From Streptomyces sp. TRM68416 (GTDB lineage Bacteria; Actinomycetota; Actinomycetes; Streptomycetales; Streptomycetaceae), in NCBI RefSeq assembly GCF_014596915.1, contig NZ_JACVWU010000002.1, positions 248,001 through 312,000 of the forward strand: a DNA stretch of 64,000 nucleotides. Direction: 5' to 3'. The notes under the pieces were generated by a model. It was not told the DNA's origin. It was given only the letters and a program-made list of their open reading frames with translations, and did not search any database. This document shows, in pieces, positions 7,691 to 16,713 of the stretch; within the stretch, counting starts at the first letter, position 1, and every line of letters starts with the position of its first letter. A program made the position numbers and the translations under genes.

Positions 7691-8625
7691 GGCTTGTCCG
7701 GGCCCACACTGTTGCCGACCCCGCCGCCCCCGTCGGGGTCGGAGACGGACCGGATGCCCTTGGTGATCAGGTCCATGTCGGACAGCGGCGGGCCGTCGGC
7801 GCCCGCGTCGAAGTAGTAGCGGACGCAGACCGGTGACTCGGTGCCGACGCGGGACGGGAAGACCGTCGACTGGACGTAGCCGCCGGGCCCCTCGGCGGTC
7901 CTGACCCGCCAGCGCACGAAGTAGCCGGCCCGGCCGGCCACCGCGACGGGGCCGGACTTGACGAGTTCGTGGGACTCGATGCCGCCGTAGGGGCGCTTGT
8001 CGAGCAGGTCGCGGTCGTACGCCGCGTCGGCCGCCTCCGGGATGTCCCGCTTGGCGAGGGTCTCGGGGGACGTCTCGCCGCCCGAGGTCGGCATCGTGCG
8101 GGAGACGACCCGGCCGCGGTGGCAGAAGCCGCCGTCGCCGGGGCAGTCGTAGGTGCCGTCGGTGGTCATGACGACGTCGCTCTCGGAGACGTACTTGGGC
8201 CGGACCCAGCCTTCGGGCAACGGCAGGGTGATGCCGTTGAGTTCGTCGACCACGACGGCCGGGTCGTCGGCGGACGGCTCCTCGGTGGTCGGTGACGTGG
8301 GCTCGGTCGTCGGGGGCTCGGTCGTCGGGGGCGCGGTGTAGTACGTGGGCCCTGTGTCGGTCTGGGCGCCGTCGGTGTCGTCGCCGGAGCGCAGGGCGAC
8401 CGCGCCGGTGACGATCGCCGCGACGAGGACGACTCCGGCGGTGGTGAGGGCGACGGCCTTGGCGCGTCCGGACGCGGGGTTGCCGGCGGACGGCGGGCCC
8501 GGCACCGGCGGCCCCGCGACCTCGGGTGCGCGCCGGTGCTCGGTCCAGGCCGTGCCGTCCCACCAGCGCTCCAGATGGGGAGCGTGGGGATCGCGGTACC
8601 AGCCGGGCGGGGGCGTCATGCTCAT
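7687..8625 (-). CDS. DUF2510 domain membrane protein
   Basis: A 312-residue protein that begins with a DUF2510 motif (PPPGWYRDPHAP...RWWDGTAWTEH, residues 4-30). A Pro-rich linker, one membrane helix (about 57-78), a Thr/Pro-rich segment and a C-terminal extracytoplasmic domain of about 190 residues follow. That domain has paired cysteines in TYDCPGDGGFC. DUF2510 is a short cytosolic module common in actinobacterial membrane proteins and its ligand is unknown to me. The ATG at 8625 is chosen because a TACAGT hexamer ends six bases upstream, suggesting a leaderless mRNA. An ATG at 8619 is also possible. Confidence 0.75.
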   Translation of the reverse strand: MSMTPPPGWYRDPHAPHLERWWDGTAWTEHRRAPEVAGPPVPGPPSAGNPASGRAKAVALTTAGVVLVAAIVTGAVALRSGDDTDGAQTDTGPTYYTAPPTTEPPTTEPTSPTTEEPSADDPAVVVDELNGITLPLPEGWVRPKYVSESDVVMTTDGTYDCPGDGGFCHRGRVVSRTMPTSGGETSPETLAKRDIPEAADAAYDRDLLDKRPYGGIESHELVKSGPVAVAGRAGYFVRWRVRTAEGPGGYVQSTVFPSRVGTESPVCVRYYFDAGADGPPLSDMDLITKGIRSVSDPDGGGGVGNSVGPDKP

Positions 8626-8645
8626 CCGGGCACTGTAGGACGCGC

Positions 8646-9428
8646 CTACAGCGGCGTGACGTACGCCCCCGAGATTCCGCCGTCCACCAGGAAGTCGGTG
8701 GCGTTCACGAAGGCGGAGTCGTCGCTGGCCAGGAAGGCGACGGCGGCGGCGATCTCCTCGGCCTCGGCGAATCGGCCGACCGGAATGTGGACGAGGCGGC
8801 GGGCCGCGCGCTCCGGGTCCTTGGCGAACAGCTCCTGCAGCAGGGGCGTGTTCACCGGGCCCGGGCAGAGCGCGTTGACGCGGATGCCCTCGCGGGCGAA
8901 CTGCACGCCCAGCTCGCGGGACATGGCCAGGACGCCGCCCTTGGACGCGGTGTACGAGATCTGGCTGGTCGCCGCGCCCATCCTGGCCACGAACGAGGCC
9001 GTGTTGATGATGGAGCCCTTGCCCTGCCGCTGCATGTAGGGGATGGCGGCCTTGCAGCACAGGTAGACGGAGGTGAGGTTGACCTCCTGGACGCGCTTCC
9101 AGGCCTCCAGGCCGGTCTCCAGGATGGAGTCGTCGTCGGGCGGGGAGATGCCGGCGTTGTTGAAGGCGATGTCGACGCTGCCGTAGGTGTCGTAGGCCGT
9201 CCTGAACAGGGCCTCCACCTGCTCGGGGTCGGTGACGTCGACCTTCACGAAGATCCCGCCGACCTCCTCGGCGGCGGCCTTGCCGCGCTGTTCGTCGACG
9301 TCGCCGCAGACGACGTGCGCGCCTTCGGAGGCCAGGCGGCGGGCGGTGGCGAGGCCGATGCCGCTGCCGGCTCCGGTGATGACGGCCGTACGGCCCACCA
9401 GGCGGCGGCAGATGATTTCGTCAGTCAC
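8646..9428 (-). CDS. short-chain dehydrogenase/reductase of the glnA4 operon
   Basis: A 260-residue classical SDR with the NAD(P)-binding TGAGSGIG near residue 18, NNAG near 90, the catalytic Ser in NTASF and YTASK near 158. As the last gene of the operon it could oxidise the hydroxyl of gamma-glutamylethanolamide to the aldehyde, the step between the GlnA4 and aldehyde-dehydrogenase reactions. That assignment is inferred from context. Its GTG start overlaps the TGA of the upstream aldehyde dehydrogenase by 4 bp (GTGA). Confidence 0.85.
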   Translation of the reverse strand: MTDEIICRRLVGRTAVITGAGSGIGLATARRLASEGAHVVCGDVDEQRGKAAAEEVGGIFVKVDVTDPEQVEALFRTAYDTYGSVDIAFNNAGISPPDDDSILETGLEAWKRVQEVNLTSVYLCCKAAIPYMQRQGKGSIINTASFVARMGAATSQISYTASKGGVLAMSRELGVQFAREGIRVNALCPGPVNTPLLQELFAKDPERAARRLVHIPVGRFAEAEEIAAAVAFLASDDSAFVNATDFLVDGGISGAYVTPL

Positions 9429-10810
9429 TGTGCGGGGCCCTCCGTGCTGATGAAGACGTTCTTGGTTTCGGTGAAGGCGGTCAGGGCGTCCGGGCCGAGC
9501 TCGCGGCCGATGCCGGACTGCTTGAAGCCGCCGAAGGGGGTCCAGTAGCGGACGCTGGAGTGGGAGTTGACGGACAGGTTTCCGGCGCGGACCGCCTGCG
9601 AGACGCGCAGGGCGCGGCCCACGTCGCGGGTCCAGATGGAGCCGGACAGGCCGTAGTCCGTGGCGTTGGCCAGCTGGACCGCCTCCGCCTCGTCCTCGAA
9701 GGGGAGGACTACGGCGACGGGGCCGAAGACCTCCTCGACGGCCACGCGCGCGCGGGGGTCGACGTCGGTCAGGACGGTGGGCGGGAACCAGAAGCCGGGG
9801 CCCTCGGGGGCCTTGCCGCGAATGCCTTCGGCGCCCTCGGGGACGTAGGAGCGCACCCGCTCCAGCTGGGCCCTGGAGATCAGCGGGCCCATGTCCGTCC
9901 TCTCGTCGGCCGGGTCGCCGACGCGGACGGCGCCGACGGCCGGGGTCAGCAGCTCAAGGAAGCGGTCGTAGGCGCTGCGCTGGACGAGGATGCGGGTGCG
10001 GGCGCAGCAGTCCTGGCCGGAGTTGTCGAGGAAGGACATGGGGGCTGCCTGGGCGGCGGCTTCGAGGTCGGCGTCGGCGAAGACGATGTTGGGGCTCTTG
10101 CCGCCGAGTTCGAGGGTGACGCGCTTGAGCAGGGCGGAGCCCTTGGCAAGCACCTGTTTGCCCACGGTCGTGGACCCGGTGAAGACGATCTTCGCGACGC
10201 CGGGGTGTTCGACGAGGGCGTTTCCGGCGACGGGGCCGTGGCCGGGCAGCACCTGGAACAGGCCTTCGGGAAGGCCTGCCGCCAGGGCGAGTTCGGCGAG
10301 GCGGAGGGCGGTGAGGGGGGTCGTCTCGGCGGGCTTGAGGAGCACCGCGTTGCCGGCGGCGAGCGCGGGGGCGGTGCCCCAGGCCGCGATGGGCATGGGG
10401 AAGTTCCAGGGAGCGATGACGCCGACGACGCCGAGCGGTTCGAGGATGGTCACGTCCAGGCCGCCGGGGACCGGGATCTGGCGGCCGGTCAGCCGTTCCA
10501 CTCCGCCGGCCGCGTAGTCCAGCAGGTCACGGACGTTGCCCGCCTCCCAGCGGGCGTTGCCGACGGTGTGGCCGGCCTCGGTCACCTCCAGCCGGGCGAG
10601 TTCTTCGAGGTGTTCGTCGACGGCGACGGCGAACCGCCGCAGCAGCCGGGCGCGGTCCGCGGGCGCGAGGGCGGCCCAGGACGCCTGTGCCTTCGTGGCG
10701 CGTACGACGGCGGCGTCGACGTCGGCCGCGGTGGCGGCCGGGACGGTGGCGACGACCTCTTCGGTGGCCGGGTTCAGTACCTGGAGCTGGTCGGACAAGA
10801 AGGGCCTCAC
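9425..10810 (-). CDS. NAD(P)-dependent aldehyde dehydrogenase of the glnA4 operon
   Basis: A 461-residue ALDH-superfamily enzyme. It has PWNFPMPIAAW near residue 125, the Rossmann FTGSTTVGK, the general-base Glu in LELGGKSPNIV, and the nucleophilic Cys within NSGQDCCARTR. A second Cys directly precedes the catalytic position. Aldehyde dehydrogenases of this kind oxidise gamma-glutamyl-aminoaldehydes in polyamine and ethanolamine breakdown, which suits the location directly after glnA4. The start is the GTG at 10810, overlapping the glnA4 stop by 4 bp. Confidence 0.88.
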   Translation of the reverse strand: MRPFLSDQLQVLNPATEEVVATVPAATAADVDAAVVRATKAQASWAALAPADRARLLRRFAVAVDEHLEELARLEVTEAGHTVGNARWEAGNVRDLLDYAAGGVERLTGRQIPVPGGLDVTILEPLGVVGVIAPWNFPMPIAAWGTAPALAAGNAVLLKPAETTPLTALRLAELALAAGLPEGLFQVLPGHGPVAGNALVEHPGVAKIVFTGSTTVGKQVLAKGSALLKRVTLELGGKSPNIVFADADLEAAAQAAPMSFLDNSGQDCCARTRILVQRSAYDRFLELLTPAVGAVRVGDPADERTDMGPLISRAQLERVRSYVPEGAEGIRGKAPEGPGFWFPPTVLTDVDPRARVAVEEVFGPVAVVLPFEDEAEAVQLANATDYGLSGSIWTRDVGRALRVSQAVRAGNLSVNSHSSVRYWTPFGGFKQSGIGRELGPDALTAFTETKNVFISTEGPAQ

Positions 10811-12171
10811 ATGCGTTCGAAGGAGCGGCGGAGCTCCCAGTCGGTGACGGCGGCGTCGAAGGCGTCCAGTTCGACGCGCGCCATGTTCCGGTAGTGCGCG
10901 ACGACCTCGTCGCCGAAGGCGGCCTTGGCGAGGGGGCTGTTCTCCCACAGCTCGGCGGCCTCGCGGAGGGTGGTGGGGACGTGCGCGAAGTCGGCGGTGT
11001 AGGCGTTGCCGGGGCAGGCCTCGGGCAGTTCCAGCCGCTGCTCGATGCCGTACAGGCCGGCGGCCACCATGCCCGCGACCGCGAGGTGGGGGTTGACGTC
11101 GCCGCCGGGCAGCCGGTTCTCGAAGCGCATCGAGCGGCCGTGGCCGACCACCCGCAGGGCGCAGGTGCGGTTGTCGTGGCCCCAGGCGACGGCGGTCGGG
11201 GCGAAGGAGCCCGGCTGGAACCGCTTGTAGGAGTTGATGTTGGGGGCGTACAGGAGCGAGAAGTCCCGCAGGGCGGCCAGTTGCCCGGCGAGGAAGTGCC
11301 GCATGACGTCGGACATGCCGCCTTCGCCGTCCCCGGCCATGGCGTTGGTGCCGTCGGCGTCGGCGAGCGAGAGGTGGATGTGGCAGGAGTTGCCCTCGCG
11401 CTCGTTGTACTTGGCCATGAAGGTGATCGAGACGCCCTCCTGGGCGGCGATCTCCTTGGTGCCGGTCTTGTAGATCGCGTGCTGGTCGCAGGTGACCAGG
11501 GCCTCGTCGTACTTGAAGGCGATCTCGTGCTGGCCGGGGTTGCACTCGCCCTTGGCGGACTCGACGGTGAGGCCGGCGGCGGCCATTTCGTTGCGGATGC
11601 GGCGCAGCAGCGGCTCGATACGGCCGGTGCCCAGTACCGAGTAGTCGATGTTGTACTGGTTGGCCGGGGTCAGCCCCCGGTAGCCGGCGTCCCAGGCCTG
11701 CTCGTAGGTGTCCTTGAAGACGATGAACTCCAGCTCGGTGCCGACCTGGGCGGTGTAGCCGAGTTCGGCGAGGCGGTCCAGCTGGCGGCGCAGGATCTGG
11801 CGGGGGGCGGCGGCCACCGGGGAGCCGTCGCTCCAGGCGAGGTCGGCGACGAGCATGGCCGTGCCCTCGTTCCAGGGGACGCGGCGCAGGGTGTCGAGGT
11901 CCGGGTGCATGGCGAAGTCGCCGTAGCCGCGGTCCCAGGAGGACATGGCGTAGCCGTCGACGGTGTTCATCTCGGCGTCGACGGCGAGCAGGTAGTTGCA
12001 GCCCTCGGTGCCGTGGTGGAGGACCTCGTCAAGGAAGAAGCGGGCGGCGAACCGCTTGCCCTGCAGCCGCCCTTGCATGTCGGGGAAGGCCAGGACGACA
12101 GTGTCGATCTCACCGCCGGCGACGAGGGCGTGCAGCTCCTCGACGCCGAGCGGGGGTGTGCGGTCTGCCAC
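10807..12171 (-). CDS. glnA4: glutamine synthetase-like gamma-glutamylethanolamide synthetase
   Basis: A 454-residue type I glutamine-synthetase-fold ligase. It shows the beta-grasp N-terminus, the catalytic glutamates in VGTELEFIVF and the NPGQHEIAF segment, and the ATP/ammonia-site block NRLPGGDVNPHLAVAGM. The N-terminal sequence (VVLAFPDMQGRLQGKRF) and the neighbours match S. coelicolor GlnA4 (SCO1613). That enzyme was described as joining glutamate to ethanolamine with ATP, so that ethanolamine can serve as a nitrogen source and be detoxified. The start is GTG 12171 behind AAGGAGG at good spacing. It heads a three-gene operon and shares a divergent promoter region with a FadR-type regulator. 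Confidence 0.9.
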   Translation of the reverse strand: MADRTPPLGVEELHALVAGGEIDTVVLAFPDMQGRLQGKRFAARFFLDEVLHHGTEGCNYLLAVDAEMNTVDGYAMSSWDRGYGDFAMHPDLDTLRRVPWNEGTAMLVADLAWSDGSPVAAAPRQILRRQLDRLAELGYTAQVGTELEFIVFKDTYEQAWDAGYRGLTPANQYNIDYSVLGTGRIEPLLRRIRNEMAAAGLTVESAKGECNPGQHEIAFKYDEALVTCDQHAIYKTGTKEIAAQEGVSITFMAKYNEREGNSCHIHLSLADADGTNAMAGDGEGGMSDVMRHFLAGQLAALRDFSLLYAPNINSYKRFQPGSFAPTAVAWGHDNRTCALRVVGHGRSMRFENRLPGGDVNPHLAVAGMVAAGLYGIEQRLELPEACPGNAYTADFAHVPTTLREAAELWENSPLAKAAFGDEVVAHYRNMARVELDAFDAAVTDWELRRSFERM

Positions 12172-12213
12172 GGGAAAGCCTCCTTCAGGCTTCTTCGGTC
12201 AGCCGGGAGCCAT

Positions 12214-12236
12214 AAGGTATTGCCATGGACCATTGA
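12214..12236. promoter_or_regulatory. candidate operator of the glnA4/regulator divergent promoter
   Basis: AAGGTAT-N9-CCATTGA, 23 bp, lies between glnA4 and the regulator gene. The same arrangement occurs at 13269-13291 upstream of the permease. Both copies contain ATGG and CCAT arms close together (ATGG-A-CCAT here, ATGG-CT-CCAT there), a small inverted repeat of the sort bound by FadR-type dimers. Confidence 0.55.
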
Positions 12237-12257
12237 TTGGGAAGGGGGTTCCGCCAC

Positions 12258-13202
12258 ATGTCGCAGGAGGCGGGCACGGAGCACACGCCCGAGGCGGGCG
12301 CCGGGCAGGCGCGGGGGGCCGGCGCGGGGCAGGCGCGGGGGGCCGGCGCGGGGCACGTGCGGGAGGCGACCTCGGGACCCGCGCGGGAGGCGCATCCCGA
12401 CCGCGTGCGGGAGACGGTTGCGGGGCGCGTGCGGGAGACGGTTGCGGGGCGCGTGCGGGAGGCGGCTCCGGAACACGGCGCGCTGCCCGTGGCCGACGAC
12501 CGGCTGACGTCGGTCCTGCGGCCGGTGCGGGCCGGGAACGGCTTCGAGGAGGCCCTGGAGCAGATCCTCCAGGTGGTCAGGCTCGGCCTGGTGCCGGGCG
12601 GCGAGCGGCTGCCGGCCGAGCGCGAGCTGGCGGACCGGCTGGGCATCAGCCGGGTGACGCTGCGCGAGGTGCTGAAGGTGCTCCAGGACCAGGGCCTGGT
12701 CGAGTCCCGGCGCGGACGCTACGGCGGCACGTTCGTGCTGCCGCGCGCCGAGACGCCCGGCGAGGAGGAACTGCGCCGCCGTCTGAAGGACGTGGACGTC
12801 GAGGACACGCTGCGCTTCCGCGAGGTGCTGGAGGTGGGCGCGGCAGGGCTGTGCGCGGCGCACGGGCTGGACGAGGAGCAGGCCGGGCGGCTGCGCGAGG
12901 CGCTGGCGCGCACGCACGACGCCCCGCTGACCGAGTACCGCCGCCTGGACACGCTGCTGCACCTGACCCTCGCCGAGCTGTCCGGCTCCCCCAGCCTCAC
13001 CACCCAGTACGCGGCCGTACGCGCCTCGGTGAACGACCTGCTGGACTGCATCCCGCTGCTCGTACGGAACCTGGAGCACTCCCAGCGCCAGCACACCGCG
13101 CTGGTGGAGGCCGTGATCGAGGGGAACGCCGAGTGCGCGCGGGAGATCATGCGCGAGCACTGCGCGGGTACGGCGGCGCTGTTGCGCGGCTTCCTCGGAT
13201 GA
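12258..13202 (+). CDS. FadR-subfamily GntR transcriptional regulator
   Basis: A 314-residue regulator with a winged-helix domain (about residues 75-145, including LPAERELADRLGISRVTLRE) and a C-terminal all-helical FCD ligand domain with the metal-ligand-like spacing LLHLTLAELSGS...RQHTALVEAV. Before the DNA-binding domain is an unusual 70-residue Gly/Ala/Arg-rich tail made of short repeats (GAGQARGA and VRETVAGR). The ATG at 12258 is used; a start nearer the winged helix cannot be excluded. It is divergent from glnA4 and adjacent to the permease, so it most likely controls the whole island through the shared 23-bp element. Confidence 0.85.
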   Translation: MSQEAGTEHTPEAGAGQARGAGAGQARGAGAGHVREATSGPAREAHPDRVRETVAGRVRETVAGRVREAAPEHGALPVADDRLTSVLRPVRAGNGFEEALEQILQVVRLGLVPGGERLPAERELADRLGISRVTLREVLKVLQDQGLVESRRGRYGGTFVLPRAETPGEEELRRRLKDVDVEDTLRFREVLEVGAAGLCAAHGLDEEQAGRLREALARTHDAPLTEYRRLDTLLHLTLAELSGSPSLTTQYAAVRASVNDLLDCIPLLVRNLEHSQRQHTALVEAVIEGNAECAREIMREHCAGTAALLRGFLG

Positions 13203-13268
13203 GCGCGGACGAGCACGGATTTACCGACGCTTAACGCAGGGGTATTGCTTTCCCGCGGCGGCACCGCA

Positions 13269-13291
13269 AAGGTATGGCTCCATTCCATTGA
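13269..13291 (+). promoter_or_regulatory. second copy of the candidate operator, upstream of the permease
   Basis: AAGGTAT-N9-CCATTGA, 34 bp before the permease start. The two 7-bp halves are identical to those at 12214-12236, with the same 9-bp spacing and two further matches between them. Confidence 0.55.
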
Positions 13292-13324
13292 GCTCTGTCC
13301 GCCGCCCCGTGGGGAGTCGTGCCC

Positions 13325-14770
<1,446 letters not shown>

Positions 14771-14806
14771 TGGGACGAGAGTGAGAACGACGGTGAAGGA
14801 GTCGCT

Positions 14807-15520
14807 GTGGTCAGGCCGCTGATCGGGGTCAGCACCTACCTGGAGGCCGGGGCGCGCTGGGGCGTGTGGGAGCTGGAGGCGGCGCTGCTGCCGGTCGGCT
14901 ATCCGCGGCTGGTCCAGCGGGCGGGCGGCATCGCCGCGATGCTGCCGCCGGACGCGCCGGAGCACGCCGCGGCCACGGTGGCCCGGCTGGACGGGCTGGT
15001 GATCGCGGGCGGCCCGGACGTCGAACCGGTCCGCTACGGCGCCGAGCGCCACCCCCGGACCGGGCCGCCGGCGCGCGAACGGGACGCCTGGGAACTGGCG
15101 CTGATCGAGGCCGCCCTGTCCTCGGGCACCCCGCTCCTGGGCATCTGCCGGGGCATGCAGCTGCTGAACGTCGCACTCGGCGGAACGCTCGTCCAGCACC
15201 TGGACGGGCACGCGGAGGTGGTCGGCGCCTTCGGCAGCCACCCGGTGAAGCCGGTTCCGGGCTCGCTGTACGCCGACATCGTGCCGGAGGAGACCCCGGT
15301 ACCGACGTACCACCACCAGTGCGTGGACCGCCTCGGCACCGGCCTCGTGGCCTCGGCCTACGCGGCGGACGGCACCGTGGAGGCGGTGGAACTGCCCTCC
15401 GCCCAGGGCTGGTTGCTCGGCGTCCAGTGGCACCCGGAGATGGGTGAGGACGTACGGGTGATGCGCGCCCTGGTGGACGCAGCCACAGGCACACCACCCC
15501 CTGACCCGAACGCCCCCTGA
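14807..15520 (+). CDS. gamma-glutamyl hydrolase, class I amidotransferase-like (peptidase C26)
   Basis: A 237-residue class I glutamine-amidotransferase-fold enzyme. The nucleophile elbow is GICRGMQLLN with Cys near residue 120, and the His-Glu pair is in QWHPEMG near residue 206. It resembles PuuD, which releases glutamate from gamma-glutamyl-GABA. Here it would be expected to free glutamate from the oxidised gamma-glutamylethanolamide product, closing the cycle started by GlnA4. The substrate is inferred from context. The GTG at 14807 follows GAAGGAG. Confidence 0.87.
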   Translation: MVRPLIGVSTYLEAGARWGVWELEAALLPVGYPRLVQRAGGIAAMLPPDAPEHAAATVARLDGLVIAGGPDVEPVRYGAERHPRTGPPARERDAWELALIEAALSSGTPLLGICRGMQLLNVALGGTLVQHLDGHAEVVGAFGSHPVKPVPGSLYADIVPEETPVPTYHHQCVDRLGTGLVASAYAADGTVEAVELPSAQGWLLGVQWHPEMGEDVRVMRALVDAATGTPPPDPNAP

Positions 15521-15724
15521 GTGAGCCCGGTCAGGACCACGCCGCCCTGATCGATGCGCAGGCGTCCGGCCGGAAGCGGCCACGGGCACGCCAGCCCATG
15601 GGCGAGTCGAGCGCTGGTGGAGGCAGCCACCGAAACTCCGGACTCCAGCCCCCCGAACCAGCCCAGAACGGCGTCGCCCAAGCCCATGCGGGCACCGGTG
15701 GCGGCAGCCGCAGGGGCACCCGCT

Positions 15725-16679
15725 CTACCCCAGCCGCCCCCTGAGCCACGCCAGGGCCGCGTCCCCCTGGGCCCGTTGGAAGGGGCGCAGGGTGGGGAGG
15801 CCGGGTGGGGCGGGGTGGAGGGAGTTGCGGAGGAAGTAGGCGGAGAGGGCCGCGAGGGCGGTGGTGACCGCGTCGGGGTCGGCGGAGCGGCCGAGGGGGT
15901 GGGTGGTGAACACCTCCTCCGGGTCGGGGCCGCCCTGGGCGCGGACGCAGGGCAGCATCACGAGCAGGTCGAACCAGGGCGCGGCGCAGGGCGTGCGGCC
16001 AGTCGACGAAGACGACGCGGCCGTCGTCGGCGAGGAGGATGTTGTCGGCGCGCAGGTCGGCGTGGGCGAGGGTGGCGCCGGAGACGGCCTCGGCCCAGGG
16101 GGCGGCGAGTTCGGCGAGCCAGGGCAGACGGTCGAGGGTCCAGGCGTCGAGGTGTTGTGCCGCCCCGGGTTCCTTGCCGTCGGCGAGGTCGCTCCAGCCG
16201 GAGAAGTCGGCCGCGAGAGCGTCGGCCGCGCGCGGGGCGGTGAACGGGGACGGTGTGAGGCGCTGGACGAGGACGGTGAGGGCGTCCAGCACGCGCTCCA
16301 ACTCCTGGCGCCGCCAGGGTACTTGAGGCTGACGCCCGGCGATGTCCTCCAGGACGAGAGCGACCCAGGTGCCGTCGTCGTAGGTGCCGAGCAGGGCGGG
16401 TGCCGGCACGTCGGTCGGCAGGGCGGCGGTGTTGCGGGCCTCGGCGCGGTGGAACGCCGGGCTGCGCCGGTTGGTGTCGGCGCTGACCGCCTTCACGAAA
16501 GCGCGGCGCCCGTCGGCGGTGCGCACGCGCGCGGCCGCCCCCGGCGAGAAGCCGCCGGGCTGGGTCTCGGCCTGGACGACCGGGGCGCCGAGGACGTCCG
16601 TCACGGCGGTGCGCAGTGCCTCGGGGAGTTGGTCCCACGGGGTGCGCAGGCCGGTGGCGGGCGGGATCATGTACGGCAT
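15725..16679 (-). pseudogene. aminoglycoside phosphotransferase-family kinase, frameshifted
   Basis: The N-terminal 230 residues encode an APH/choline-kinase-type phosphotransferase with the catalytic loop HADLRADNILL and the metal-binding FVDWPHA. Just after ALR, near 15965-15985, the frame breaks. The expected continuation (WFDLLVMLPCVRAQ and then the normal C-terminus ending LAWLRGRLG at 15725) is present in another frame of the same strand. A gain of one or loss of two bases in a GC-rich run explains this. As it stands the protein would lose its C-terminal lobe, so it is a pseudogene, unless the shift is a sequencing error. Starts at 16679 or 16670 are both possible. Confidence 0.75.
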
Positions 16680-16713
16680 CCTGGGGCCCGGAAGCCGGAC
16701 GCGCCAGTGGTTT

